Shown in pieces: positions 15,261 to 27,629 of a stretch of DNA of 64,000 nucleotides. Origin of the DNA: Stenotrophomonas mori (lineage in GTDB: Bacteria; Pseudomonadota; Gammaproteobacteria; Xanthomonadales; Xanthomonadaceae); contig NZ_JAIKTS010000001.1 in NCBI RefSeq assembly GCF_023556335.1, forward strand, positions 930,001 through 994,000, given 5' to 3'. The translations under genes were made by a program, and so were the position numbers. The notes beneath the pieces are model-generated. The model had not been told where the DNA came from. It saw nothing but the letters and a program-made list of their open reading frames with translations, and did no database searches. The first letter of the stretch is position 1, and the number at the start of each line of letters is the position of its first letter.

Positions 15261-16256
15261 ATGCCCTCCTGGATCGTCATCCTGCTGCTCGCCCTGCTCG
15301 TCTGGACGCCGGCCTGCGCCTGGCTGTGGCTGTTCAAGCGCAGGCGGACCGAAGCCCACCACGGCCTGGCCGCGCTTGCCGGCATGCGCTGGCGCGAGTT
15401 CTCGCAGATCGTGCGCCGCGCCATGGTCGAACAGCGCGGCCTGGCGGAGCCGGCCAGCCACGAGCGCGGCGACCGCGGCACCAGCAGCGACTTCCTGATG
15501 GAGCGCGAGGGCCGGCGCTGGCTGCTGTCGTGCAAGCATGGCCGCGCCTACCGCATCGGTGCGCCGGCGATCCGCGACCTGGGCGCCGCGCTGCGCCTGA
15601 CCGGTGCCACCGGCGGCATCCTCATCACCGAGGGCCGGGTGGAGCGCGACGGTCTGGCGGCTGCCGCGGAGGAAGCCATCGAGGTCCTGGATGGACGGGT
15701 GCTGTGGCCACTGCTCGCGCCCTGCGTCGCCGACGACGTCCGTGCCCGGGTGGTCGGCATCGCCCGTCGCCAGGCCCTGCGCCAGACCCTGATCGCCGCC
15801 CTGGCCGCGCTCGCCGTCGGCCTGGTCGCCGGTGTCGCCTGGCGGGCGTTCCAGCAGGTCCGTCCATCCACGCCGGCGGCCGTGGTGCCGGGCGCTCCTG
15901 CACCCGCCGCCTCCCGCGCCGCCGCACCGGTGCCCTCGGCGGCCCACTCCCGCCCCGCCGATGCCCCGGTGCCGACGCCGGCCGAGCACCTCGAGGAAGA
16001 CCCGGATCCCGCCACCCTCCTGCGCTACCAGCAGGCCGTCTCGCGCGCGCTCGCACGCACCCCCGGCATCATCAGCGGCATCTGGCTGACCCGTTCGACC
16101 CTGTCGGTGGAGCGCAGCGTGGACGATGCCACCGCCTGGCCGCTGATCTGTCGCGAAGTCGAGCACTACCCGGCGCTGCGCACCGCGCGCATCCAGCTCA
16201 ACCCGCGCCCGGGCAGCGGCGAGCCGGTGCGCTGGCGCCAGTGCCGCACCCTCTGA
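15261..16256 (+). CDS. Membrane-anchored Mrr/PD-(D/E)XK-like protein
   Basis: The 331-residue product begins with a membrane segment (residues 4-24) and then a domain like the Mrr restriction endonuclease catalytic region. It shows MRWREFSQIVRRAMVEQRGL, an Asp at 77 in SSDFLM, the strand RRWLLSCKHG with Lys92, and the helix/strand LRLTGATGGILITEG. Mrr-type nucleases usually have Glu or Gln two residues before that Lys; here it is Ser90, so catalysis may be lost or use another residue. A second hydrophobic segment (175-195) separates this cytosolic part from a Pro/Ala-rich linker and a C-terminal small domain of unknown type. Known relatives are annotated as restriction endonucleases; the function is unproven. 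Confidence 0.65.
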   Translation: MPSWIVILLLALLVWTPACAWLWLFKRRRTEAHHGLAALAGMRWREFSQIVRRAMVEQRGLAEPASHERGDRGTSSDFLMEREGRRWLLSCKHGRAYRIGAPAIRDLGAALRLTGATGGILITEGRVERDGLAAAAEEAIEVLDGRVLWPLLAPCVADDVRARVVGIARRQALRQTLIAALAALAVGLVAGVAWRAFQQVRPSTPAAVVPGAPAPAASRAAAPVPSAAHSRPADAPVPTPAEHLEEDPDPATLLRYQQAVSRALARTPGIISGIWLTRSTLSVERSVDDATAWPLICREVEHYPALRTARIQLNPRPGSGEPVRWRQCRTL

Positions 16257-16346
16257 GGCCCCGCACCGGCTGCGCCGCCGTCACCGGCGCGGCCCCATCC
16301 AGCACGCCCCGCGAGCCGGGAACCGCGCGGTTCCGGCGACGAATGC

Positions 16347-17075
16347 TCAGCGCCCGCCGGGCGCGAAGCGAGCAATCAGGTCGTAGGCGTCGCCAAGGAA
16401 TTTCTGCCGGACCCAGGTGATGGGCTGCTCGCCGAGCCAGGTCTCGCGGTCGATCACCAGGCAGGCGGTGCCCAGCGGCACCTGCAGCAGGGCCGCTTCG
16501 GCCGCATCGGCCGCCACCGCGCTGATGCGGTGCTGCCCCCGGGTCCAGGAGACGTTCTGCAGCAGCCAGCTGCCGGGCGGATGGGTCGAAAAATCCACCG
16601 CCAGCGTGTCCGGAACGGCCTGCGGATTGATCAGCCGCCGCTCCAGCGCCAGCGGGCGGTCGTCGGCCAGGTGCAGGCAGCGCAGCGCCAGCAGTTCGCC
16701 GCTGTCGACCAGCCGCACCTCCTCGGGCAGCGCCGCGTTGGCGCGGCGCTGCTGCCGCTCGAGCAACCGGAACCCGTAGCGGTGACCGCGCTCGCCCACC
16801 GCCAGGGCGATGTCGGGAATCTCCAGCGCCACCTGCTCCAGGTGTGGCGACTGCCGTGCGACGAACGAGCCGGCCCGGCGCCGGCGCTCGATCATGCCGC
16901 TCTCGGCCAGTGCGGTGAGCACCTTGTTCACGGTCATCCGCGAGCAGCCGTACTGCGCCATCAGTTCGTGCTCGTAGGGGATGCGGAACCCCGGCGCCCA
17001 CTCGCCACTGAGGATGCGGCCCTCGATGTCGCCACGGATGCGCTGGTTGAGACTGGGCGCCTTCTTGTTCTTCAA
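16347..17075 (-). CDS. hutC: Histidine utilization repressor HutC
   Basis: HutC is a GntR/HutC-family repressor that senses urocanate and controls the hut genes. The 242-residue product has the winged helix-turn-helix at about 8-70 (SLNQRIRGDIEGRILSGEW, GCSRMTVNKVLTAL), followed by the UTRA ligand domain ending ITWVRQKFLGDAYDLIARF. I chose the TTG at 17075 because it gives the usual length and has AGGAC about 8 nt upstream. The frame is open to an ATG at 17234, but those 53 residues look like non-coding GC-rich sequence. It lies 181 bp downstream of hutF and probably shares its transcript. Its likely operator is at 18657-18668. Confidence 0.93.
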   Translation of the reverse strand: MKNKKAPSLNQRIRGDIEGRILSGEWAPGFRIPYEHELMAQYGCSRMTVNKVLTALAESGMIERRRRAGSFVARQSPHLEQVALEIPDIALAVGERGHRYGFRLLERQQRRANAALPEEVRLVDSGELLALRCLHLADDRPLALERRLINPQAVPDTLAVDFSTHPPGSWLLQNVSWTRGQHRISAVAADAAEAALLQVPLGTACLVIDRETWLGEQPITWVRQKFLGDAYDLIARFAPGGR

Positions 17076-17256
17076 TCGGGTGTCCTGCCAAGGCCGGGAA
17101 CCATGTCCACGGTCCGTCGTGGGCCAGCGCCTGCGGCCTGGAAGGCAGCCCTGCAGGCGCACCAGGTGCGGAGCGATGCCGGGGCATTGTAGCCGCCCGC
17201 CCCCGTACACCCGGTTCCCCGGCGGCGTGGCCATGGCACCGCACCGGGCGATGCGT

Positions 17257-18627
<1,371 letters not shown>

Positions 18628-18656
18628 CACTGGACACTCTCCGCTGGGGGTGATTA

Positions 18657-18668
18657 TTGTATATACAA
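18657..18668. promoter_or_regulatory. HutC-type operator palindrome in the hutF/hutI promoter
   Basis: TTGTATATACAA is a perfect 12-bp inverted repeat placed in the 61-bp gap between the divergent hutF and hutI starts. It closely resembles the TTGTAnnTACAA core known for HutC binding in Pseudomonas. It overlaps the only AT-rich stretch of the gap, where both promoters must lie. One HutC dimer here could therefore repress both transcripts. Confidence 0.8.
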
Positions 18669-18688
18669 ATAAACGCGGAAGGGTGCAC

Positions 18689-19894
18689 ATGCACTGCGAT
18701 ACGGTCTGGCACAACGCCCACCTGATGACCCTCGACGCTGCCGACGGCGGCCTGGGCACCGTGCGCGACGGCATCGTCGCCGCCCGCGACGGACGCATCC
18801 TCCATGCCGGCCCCGCCGCCTCCGCACCGGCCCTGGAGGCCGCCCGGCGGATCGACTGCGGCGGCCGCTGGATCGGCCCCGGTCTGGTCGACTGCCACAC
18901 CCACCTGGTCTATGCCGGCAACCGCGCCAACGAGTTCGAGCAGCGCCTGCAGGGCGTCAGCTATGCCGACATCGCCCGGGCCGGCGGCGGCATCGTTTCC
19001 ACCGTGCAGGCCACCCGCGCCGCCGATGACGACACCCTGACCGCCGCCACCCTGCCCCGCCTGGACGCCATGCTGGCCGAGGGCGTCACCACGCTGGAGA
19101 TCAAGTCCGGCTACGGCCTGGGCCTGGAGGACGAACGCAAGCAGCTGCGCGTGGCCCGACACCTGGCGCAGCTGCGCCGGGTCGAGGTGGTCCCCACCTT
19201 CCTGGGCGCGCATGCGGTGCCGCCGGGGCGACAGGCGCAGGAGTACATCGACGAGGTCTGCGACACCATGATCCCGGCCATCGCCGTCGAAGGGCTGGCC
19301 GAGGCGGTGGACGTGTTCTGCGAGAACATCGCCTTCTCGCGCGCGCAGGCCGCACAGGTCTTCGAGGCCGCGCGCCGTCACGGGCTGGCGGTGAAGATCC
19401 ACGCCGAACAGCTGAGCAACCAGCATGGCGCTGAACTGGCCGCGCAGCACGGCGCGCTGTCGGCCGACCATATCGAGCACCTGGACGCCGCCGGCATCGC
19501 CGCGATGCGCGCGGCCGGCACCGTCGCCGTGCTGCTGCCGGCCGCGTTCTACTTCACCCGCGACACCACCGTGCCGCCGATCCGGCAGCTGCGTGCGGCC
19601 GGTGTGCCGCTGGCCCTGGCCACCGACAGCAACCCCGGCACCTCGCCGCTGACCAGCCCGCTGCTGGCGATGAACATGGGCGCCACCCTGTTCCGCCTGA
19701 CCGTGGACGAATGCATTGCCGGCTTCACCCGCGAAGCGGCACGCGCGCTCGGCCGCCATGGACGCATCGGCCGGCTCGCCGCCGGCCTGGACTGCGATCT
19801 GGCGATCTGGGACATCGATGCTCCGGCCGACCTGGTCTACCGCATGGGCTTCAACCCGCTGCATGCGCGCGTGTTCCGCGGCGAGCCGGCATGA
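18689..19894 (+). CDS. hutI: Imidazolonepropionase HutI
   Basis: HutI hydrolyses 4-imidazolone-5-propanoate to N-formimidoylglutamate, step three of histidine breakdown. The 401-residue amidohydrolase shows the metal site [21 protein letters not shown] and [15 protein letters not shown]. Further on are [24 protein letters not shown] and [13 protein letters not shown] chose the ATG at 18689 because GGAAGG lies seven bases upstream; the in-frame GTG at 18683 would have almost no spacing from it. hutH follows after 233 bp of GC-rich DNA with no convincing gene. Confidence 0.97.
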   Translation: MHCDTVWHNAHLMTLDAADGGLGTVRDGIVAARDGRILHAGPAASAPALEAARRIDCGGRWIGPGLVDCHTHLVYAGNRANEFEQRLQGVSYADIARAGGGIVSTVQATRAADDDTLTAATLPRLDAMLAEGVTTLEIKSGYGLGLEDERKQLRVARHLAQLRRVEVVPTFLGAHAVPPGRQAQEYIDEVCDTMIPAIAVEGLAEAVDVFCENIAFSRAQAAQVFEAARRHGLAVKIHAEQLSNQHGAELAAQHGALSADHIEHLDAAGIAAMRAAGTVAVLLPAAFYFTRDTTVPPIRQLRAAGVPLALATDSNPGTSPLTSPLLAMNMGATLFRLTVDECIAGFTREAARALGRHGRIGRLAAGLDCDLAIWDIDAPADLVYRMGFNPLHARVFRGEPA

Positions 19895-20127
19895 CCCGCG
19901 GTACGCCCCTGCCCTCCCGCACAGCGGCACCGGACGCGCTGTGTCCGCCGGGACGACAGCGCCGGCGCGGCCCGGTGGGCCCGGTGGCGCCGGCCCCGGC
20001 GCGCCTGCTGCGGCCCTCTCCGTCCTGAAGGCGACGGCCCGCAGCGCTGCTCTCCACCGGCGCCCCGCCCCTGTCGGTCGCCGGAAACCGCTTTCTTGCC
20101 ACGTCAATCCATCACTGGAGTAACCCG

Positions 20128-21666
20128 ATGAATTCCCCCCTCGTGCTTCGTCCCGGCCACGTTCCGCTGGCCCAATGGCGCCAGGTCTACCGCGGCGCCG
20201 GTGTGCGCCTGGACGAATCGGCGCAGGCCGCCGTGCTGCGCAGCGCGCAGGTGGTCGAAGCCATCGTCGCCAAGGGCGCGCCGGTGTACGGCATCAATAC
20301 CGGCTTCGGCAAGCTCGCCAGTGTGCGCATCGAGCGCGAGGACCTGGAAACCCTGCAGCGCAACATCGTGCTCTCGCATGCCGCCGGCGTCGGCGAGCCG
20401 ATGCCGGCCAGCGTGGTGCGGCTGATGATGGCGCTCAAGCTCACCAGCCTGGCGCAGGGCGCATCGGGCATCCGCCCGCAGACGCTGGCGCTGCTCGAGG
20501 CCATGCTGCAGAAGGACGTGGTGCCCGTGGTGCCCAGCCAGGGCTCGGTCGGCGCCTCCGGCGACCTCGCCCCGCTGTCGCACCTGGCCAGCGTGATGAT
20601 CGGCGTCGGCGAGGCCTTCGCCGGCGGCGTGCGCCTGCCCGCCGGGCAGGCGCTCGGCCAGGCCGGGCTGGAACCGCTGGTGCTCGGCGCGAAGGAAGGC
20701 CTGGCGCTGCTCAACGGTACCCAGTACTCCACCGCCTATGCGCTGGCCGGGCTGTTCGAGATCGAGACCGTGTTCCAGGCCGCGCTGGTCACCGGCGCGC
20801 TGTCGGTGGAGGCGGCCAAGGGCTCGGATACCCCGTTCGACCCACGCATCCACAGCATCCGCGGCCAGCCCGGACAGATCGCCACCGCGGCCGCACTGCG
20901 CACCCTGATGACCGGCTCGGCGATCCGCGAATCGCACCGCGACAACGACGTGCGCGTGCAGGACCCGTACTGCCTGCGCTGCCAACCCCAGGTGATGGGC
21001 GCGGCGTTCGACGTCATCCGCCAGGCCGCGACCACGCTGGAAATCGAGGCCAACGGCGTGTCCGACAACCCGCTGGTGTTCACCGATACCGGCGAGGCGC
21101 TGAGCGGCGGCAACTTCCATGCCGAGCCGGTGGCCTTCGCCGCCGACATGCTGGCCATGGCGGTCTGCGAGATCGGCTCGATCAGCGAACGGCGCACGGC
21201 GATGCTGGTCGATCCGGCGCTGTCCGGCCTGCCCGCCTTCCTCACCCCGAAGCCGGGCCTGAACTCCGGCTTCATGATCCCGCAGGTCACCGCCGCGGCG
21301 CTGGTGTCGGAGAACAAGCAGCGCGCCTACCCTGCCAGCGTCGACTCGATCCCGACCTCGGCCAACCAGGAGGACCACGTGTCGATGGCCGCGCACGGCG
21401 CGCGCCGCCTGCTGGCGATGGCCGAGAACGCGGCGAACATCATCGGCATCGAATTGCTGGCCGCCGCACAGGGCTGTGACTTCCACGCTCCACTGCGCTC
21501 CAGCGACGCGCTGGAGCAGGTGCGTGCCACCGTGCGCGCGCAGGTACCGACGCTGCAGGACGACCGCTACTTCCACCCGGACATGGTCGCCGCCACCACG
21601 CTGGTGCGCGACGGCGCCCTCGCCCGCGGGCTGGGCAGCGTCTTGCCGCAGGTGGAAACCCGCTAG
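20128..21666 (+). CDS. hutH: Histidine ammonia-lyase HutH
   Basis: HutH removes ammonia from L-histidine to give urocanate, the committed step. The 512-residue product carries the autocatalytic MIO triad ASG in [19 protein letters not shown]. Other active-site segments are [40 protein letters not shown] and [13 protein letters not shown]. Length and motif order are those of the family. The ATG at 20128 follows GGAG in actggagtaacccg. Urocanate made by this enzyme is the usual inducer released on HutC, so hutH expression should be self-reinforcing. Confidence 0.98.
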   Translation: MNSPLVLRPGHVPLAQWRQVYRGAGVRLDESAQAAVLRSAQVVEAIVAKGAPVYGINTGFGKLASVRIEREDLETLQRNIVLSHAAGVGEPMPASVVRLMMALKLTSLAQGASGIRPQTLALLEAMLQKDVVPVVPSQGSVGASGDLAPLSHLASVMIGVGEAFAGGVRLPAGQALGQAGLEPLVLGAKEGLALLNGTQYSTAYALAGLFEIETVFQAALVTGALSVEAAKGSDTPFDPRIHSIRGQPGQIATAAALRTLMTGSAIRESHRDNDVRVQDPYCLRCQPQVMGAAFDVIRQAATTLEIEANGVSDNPLVFTDTGEALSGGNFHAEPVAFAADMLAMAVCEIGSISERRTAMLVDPALSGLPAFLTPKPGLNSGFMIPQVTAAALVSENKQRAYPASVDSIPTSANQEDHVSMAAHGARRLLAMAENAANIIGIELLAAAQGCDFHAPLRSSDALEQVRATVRAQVPTLQDDRYFHPDMVAATTLVRDGALARGLGSVLPQVETR

Positions 21667-21740
21667 TCCCAGGCCGTGCTTCCCCGGGACCCGCCCCGCC
21701 GGTCCCGGTCCACCTTTCCACACGCTGCGGAGATACGCAG

Positions 21741-22639
21741 ATGAACACCCTTCCCGACTGGCTCCAGATCCATGAAGGCGACGCCCCGCTGATCGTCAGC
21801 TTCCCGCATACCGGCACCGAACTGCCCGCCGGGATCGCCGACAGCTTCGTCTCGCCCTGGCTGGCGCGGCGCGATGCCGACTGGTGGGTGCACGAGCTGT
21901 ACGCCTTCGCCCGCGACCTCGGCGCCAGCACCGTGCGCACCGCGCTCTCGCGCTCGGTGATCGACGTCAACCGCGATCCGTCCGGCGTCTCGCTGTATCC
22001 CGGCCAGAACACCACCGGCCTGTGCCCGACCACCACCTTCGACAACCAGCCGCTGTACCGCACCGGCCACGAACCGGACGCGGCCGAGACCGCGCGCCGG
22101 CGCGACACCTATTTCGCGCCCTACCACGCCGCGCTCGCCGCGCAGATCGTCCGCCTGCGCCGGCGGCACCCGGTCGTGGTGGTCTACGACGCGCACTCGA
22201 TCCGCTCGCGTATCCCGCACCTGTTCGACGGCGAACTACCGCAGTTCAACATCGGCAGCGCCGGCCCCACCGGCGAGCCGGACACCGCCTGCGACAACGC
22301 GCTGACCGACGTGGTCGAGAACCTCTGCGCCCTGAGCGGCTTGACCCATGTGCGCAACGGCCGCTTCAAGGGCGGCTGGATCACCCGCCACTACAGCGAT
22401 ATTCCCGGCGGCGTGCACACCCTGCAGATGGAGCTGGCCTGCCGCGGCTACATGCACGAACCGACGCCGGCCGAGGTGGACGAGCAGCATTGGCCCACGC
22501 CCTACGATCCCCAGCACGCGGCCCCGGTGCGCAACACCTTGCGGCAGGTGCTCAGCGCCTGCCTCGATTTCGCCATGCGTGCGAATCCCCCGCAAAAGCC
22601 CGCACAGCCAGGTACGGGCGCTTCACCAGGAGCAGAAGC

Positions 22640-22643
<4 letters not shown>
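21741..22643 (+). CDS. hutG: N-formylglutamate deformylase HutG
   Basis: HutG (formylglutamate amidohydrolase, 300 residues) releases formate from N-formylglutamate to give glutamate, the last step of the pathway. Recognisable segments are [70 protein letters not shown] and [24 protein letters not shown]. The final 20 residues are Pro/Ala/Gly-rich and probably disordered. The stop overlaps the start of hutU in ATGA (22640-22643), so the two are translationally coupled. Confidence 0.96.
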
Positions 22644-24310
<1,667 letters not shown>

Positions 24311-24356
24311 TCGCCCCCGGTTCCCATCCCGGAGGAACCTCCTCGCGTCACCCCGG

Positions 24357-24388
24357 CATGGCCTTCCCCCGGGAAGGCCATGTTCTTT
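24357..24388 (+). terminator. Hairpin terminator after hutU
   Basis: CATGGCCTTCCC (24357-24368) and GGGAAGGCCATG (24371-24382) form a perfect 12-bp stem. It is followed by TTCTTTG, 46 nt after the hutU stop. It would end the hutIHGU transcript. Confidence 0.75.
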
Positions 24389-24405
24389 GCGGGCGTCCTT
24401 GCAGG

Positions 24406-24870
24406 TCAGACAGCGACGATCCCCATGCTCACCACAGCGGCGTCGAACCGCGTCGTGAAGTGGCGTGCGGACAACAGGCGGCTACCTGACAACGTGAAGC
24501 CGCCGCCGTAGACGATGCCCACGAGGGTTTCCAGGAAGGCATTCGTCGGGATGCGATCGTCAGTGGTCGAATACGCGATCGCCCCCCGATCCTCTGGGTT
24601 GTAGATGACGCGCGAATGGGAGCCCGGCGCATCGCCAGCATGGCCCAGGAAACGGCTCTCCCCGTACGTGAACTCCGCCAGCCCCCTGCCCAGCCGCACC
24701 CCACGGCCGACGTCATCTGCGCCAGGGTTTCCTTGCGCAGGAGCCTGTGCTGGAACAGGCTGGCGATCGGCACATTCAAGTCCCGGGTAGTGCTTGCGAT
24801 GTCGCCAGCACCGATCACGCTGGAATAGTCGATGTCCGTGATTTCCTTCCACTGCCCCGCGAACGCACAG
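24406..24870 (-). pseudogene. Remnant of a beta-lactamase-family serine hydrolase
   Basis: Two overlapping minus-strand frames give the C-terminal part of a class-C beta-lactamase-like hydrolase (COG1680). The first frame gives GQWKEITDIDYSSVIGAGDIAS and LLRKETLAQMTSAVGCGW. A shift near 24690-24720 leads to the second: GRGLAEFTYGESRFLGHAGDAPG, where HAGDAPG is the HxG motif, then YNPEDRGAIAYSTTDDRIPTN to a stop at 24406. The N-terminal half with SxxK and YxN is missing; the upstream end abuts the terminator of the S9 peptidase gene. It is therefore both truncated and frameshifted and should be non-functional. Confidence 0.7.
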
Positions 24871-24913
24871 GATGGGCGGGCGGCCGGTCATTTCGGAGGG
24901 CATCCACGGAAAC

Positions 24914-24939
24914 AAGAAGCCCGCTCGCGCGGGCTTCTT
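24914..24939 (-). terminator. Terminator of the S9 peptidase gene
   Basis: AAGAAGCCCGC (24914-24924) and GCGGGCTTCTT (24929-24939) form a perfect 11-bp stem with a TCGC loop, 28 nt after the end of the S9 peptidase gene on the minus strand. The stem starts and ends in A/T-rich pairs, so it could work in both directions. Confidence 0.75.
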
Positions 24940-24967
24940 CGTGTTGCCGAGTCAACGCATCACCAGC

Positions 24968-27442
24968 TCACTTGGCCTGCGCCGGCGCGTTCTTCACGTA
25001 GCGGTCGAACCAGGCCAGCATCTCGGCCACCAGCTGTTCGTTGGACTCCAGCGCGGTGTACCAGTGCGGTTCGTGCGGCAGCATCACCAGCCGGGTGGTG
25101 CCGCCGTTGCCGCGGATGGCCTGGTAGAGCTTGCGCGACTGGAACGGTTCGGTGCCGGGGTTGGCATCGTCCTCGCCATGCACCAGCAGCAGCGGCAGCT
25201 TGATCCTGTCGGCGTAGAAGTACGGCGAGGCCTTCAGGTACACGTCCTGCGCCTGCCAGACCGAGCGGCGCTCGTTCTGGAAGCCGAACGGGGTGAAGGT
25301 CTTGTTGTACGAGCCGCTGGTGGCCACGCCGGCCTTGAACAGGTCGGTGTGGGCGATCAGGTTGGCGGTCATCAGGCCACCGTGGCTGTGGCCGGTGACG
25401 CCGATGCGGTTGCGGTCCACCACGCCCAGTTCCACCGCCTTGTCCACCGCGGCCCTGGCGTCGGCGGTGAGCTGTTCCAGGTAGGTGTCGTAGGCGCTTC
25501 TGGGATCGCCGACGATGGGGAACGAGGCGTTGTCGATGATCGCGTAGCCGGCCAGCAGCATCAGCCGGTACGGTGCCAGGCGGGTGAAGGTCTGCTGCGA
25601 GCCGGACACCTGCCCGGCCTGTGCGCTGCTGGCGAAATCCGCGGGATAGGCATACAGAATCGCCGGCAGGCGCTGGCCTTCCCGGTAGCCCGGCGGGGTA
25701 TACAGGGTGAAGGACAGGTCGATGCCGTCGGCGCGCTTGTAGGTGACCAGCCGCTTCTGGATCTGCCGCACTTCCGGGGTCGGGTCGACGAGGCGGGTCA
25801 GCGCGCGGCCTTCGGCGGCGTATTGCGCTTCGCCCTCACGGGCCGTGGCGTCGCGCGCACCCAGTTCGCGCAGCCAGGCATTGGGCGGGTCGATCACCGA
25901 CTGGTGCCAGGTGAGGTAGCGGCCCGGTTCGGCGGTGAAACCGAGGAACTGGTCGTAGGCGTCGGTGGCACTGCGGAACAGGCGCTCACTGGTGAGCGTG
26001 GCCAGGTCCAGGCGGTCGAGGAACGGACGGTCGCCCTGCGGCGAGCTGCCCTGCCCACGCAGGAACACCTTGCCGTCCTCCTCGCGTACCACGTAGGCGC
26101 CGCTGGGCAGGCGCCGGTAGACGAAGTTGCCGGGATCACCGTACAGCTCGTCGCTGGACAGGTCCCACAGCAGGCGCGCTTCCCGCGTCGGATTGTCGAT
26201 GTCGACGATGCGGGTCTGGCGCCAGTGGCGGTTCTCGTCGTATTCGCTGAGGAAGCTGCGCTGCGGCTGCGCCGTCCAGTCGAAGCCGGCATAGCGCTGG
26301 GTGGTGCGGCCGATCTCGCGCGGCGCGGCGGTGAACGGCGCGGACTGCAGCATCAGCCTGTCGCGCTGCGGCACGTCGACATTCCAGTCGCCCTTGTCCA
26401 GTGCCTCGGCCCACACCAGCGTGGCCGGGTCGGTGGCGCGCCAGTCGAAATCGCGCGGGCCCTCCGGCACGCCGTGCACCGGCACGCGCTCGGCCAGCGG
26501 CAGCGAGGCGATGCGTACGCTCTTGCCGGTGGCCACATCGAGCACGTCCACGTCGTAGGCGAAGCGCGGGTAGGTGACCGCATGCGAGAACGGCGGCTTG
26601 AGGGTCTCGGTCAGCACGTGCACGCCGTCGGGCGCGCCGTTGACGTCGTTGTACAGTCGCGGCGCACCGACCGGGCTGACCTTGCCGGATACCGCCTCGA
26701 CCACCGCCAGCTGCGACTGGCCGTAGTAGGCGAACAGGCGTTCGTCATGCTCGCTGGCCAGGGTATCGCGGGTTTCGTAGGTGCTGCTCTCGCCCTTGGC
26801 ACCGAGGGACTCCTGCACGTCCGGGCCATACACGTCGTCGCCGGCCGGCGCCGGGCCCTGTCCCTCAGGTACCAGCTTGACCAGCAGCCGGCTGCCGCCG
26901 TCCAGCCACTGCACGGTGCTGCCGAACATGGGGTTCAGGCGTGCGCCGGCGACCTGGCGGACCTGGCCGCTGGCGGCCTCGCCCACCCACAGCTGCACCG
27001 AATCGGCGGTGACGTTCTGGAAGGCGAAGCGCTGGCCGTCCGGTGACCACAGGGCGCTGCCGGCGCAGGCATCCGCAGGCAGCGGCACGCGGGTTTGCGC
27101 GCCGCTGGCGATGTCCACCAGGGTGAAGTCAACCATGCATGCGGGAATGCCGTAGCCGCCCTGGGTGTCGTGGCGGCTGCGGTTCTGCGGCTCCAGGCGC
27201 AGGCCGGCCAGCTTGAGGTAGGGCCGGGCGACGCGGGCGATGGACGGATAGGTCTGGCTGGTGGTCAGCAGCAGGCGCCTGCCGGTGGGATCGACGCTGG
27301 GCATCGGCGGCGGCGGCGCGGTCAACACGCGCTGCAGCTCCGCCGGTGGCCGCGCATACTCGGCGCGGGCGGGGGCGCTGCCCAGCAGGACGGTGGCGGT
27401 CACGGCAAGCGCCGTGGACAAGGTGGCGCATCGGACGGTCAT
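24968..27442 (-). CDS. Exported S9-family serine peptidase (S9D glutamyl-endopeptidase-like)
   Basis: The 824-residue product has a signal peptide (cleavage near ARA-E at residue 27), so it is periplasmic or secreted. A beta-propeller (about 60-560) precedes an alpha/beta-hydrolase domain. The catalytic Ser lies in VTGHSHGGLMTANLIAHTDL, the Asp in LLVHGEDDANPGTEPFQS and the His in MLPHEPHWYTALESN. The segment around SGSYNKTFTPFGFQNERRS matches the S9D group (chloroplast glutamyl endopeptidase relatives). Family members usually have GHSYGA around the nucleophile; here it is GHSHGG. It is a stand-alone gene with its own terminator, transcribed away from the GGDEF gene at 27630. Confidence 0.9.
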   Translation of the reverse strand: MTVRCATLSTALAVTATVLLGSAPARAEYARPPAELQRVLTAPPPPMPSVDPTGRRLLLTTSQTYPSIARVARPYLKLAGLRLEPQNRSRHDTQGGYGIPACMVDFTLVDIASGAQTRVPLPADACAGSALWSPDGQRFAFQNVTADSVQLWVGEAASGQVRQVAGARLNPMFGSTVQWLDGGSRLLVKLVPEGQGPAPAGDDVYGPDVQESLGAKGESSTYETRDTLASEHDERLFAYYGQSQLAVVEAVSGKVSPVGAPRLYNDVNGAPDGVHVLTETLKPPFSHAVTYPRFAYDVDVLDVATGKSVRIASLPLAERVPVHGVPEGPRDFDWRATDPATLVWAEALDKGDWNVDVPQRDRLMLQSAPFTAAPREIGRTTQRYAGFDWTAQPQRSFLSEYDENRHWRQTRIVDIDNPTREARLLWDLSSDELYGDPGNFVYRRLPSGAYVVREEDGKVFLRGQGSSPQGDRPFLDRLDLATLTSERLFRSATDAYDQFLGFTAEPGRYLTWHQSVIDPPNAWLRELGARDATAREGEAQYAAEGRALTRLVDPTPEVRQIQKRLVTYKRADGIDLSFTLYTPPGYREGQRLPAILYAYPADFASSAQAGQVSGSQQTFTRLAPYRLMLLAGYAIIDNASFPIVGDPRSAYDTYLEQLTADARAAVDKAVELGVVDRNRIGVTGHSHGGLMTANLIAHTDLFKAGVATSGSYNKTFTPFGFQNERRSVWQAQDVYLKASPYFYADRIKLPLLLVHGEDDANPGTEPFQSRKLYQAIRGNGGTTRLVMLPHEPHWYTALESNEQLVAEMLAWFDRYVKNAPAQAK

Positions 27443-27629
27443 GGTTTCCCCTCATCCTGGGTAGAAAGTGGCCGGCACCCTCGCCGACCTCGGGCGAATC
27501 TAGCACCGCGGCAGCGCCGACGGATGGGCCGGAAGCCAGGGGTCTGCAGCTGTCCTGCCCCACGGTCGCGGCTTGGCCAGCCGGCTGCGCAGCCGAGCGG
27601 ACCAAGCCGGCTTACTATGGTGGCCTGCC

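Noticed and set aside
17076..17234. An upstream ATG (17234) for hutC
   Set aside because: It would add 53 residues without family similarity; the TTG at 17075 has a ribosome binding site and gives the usual length.
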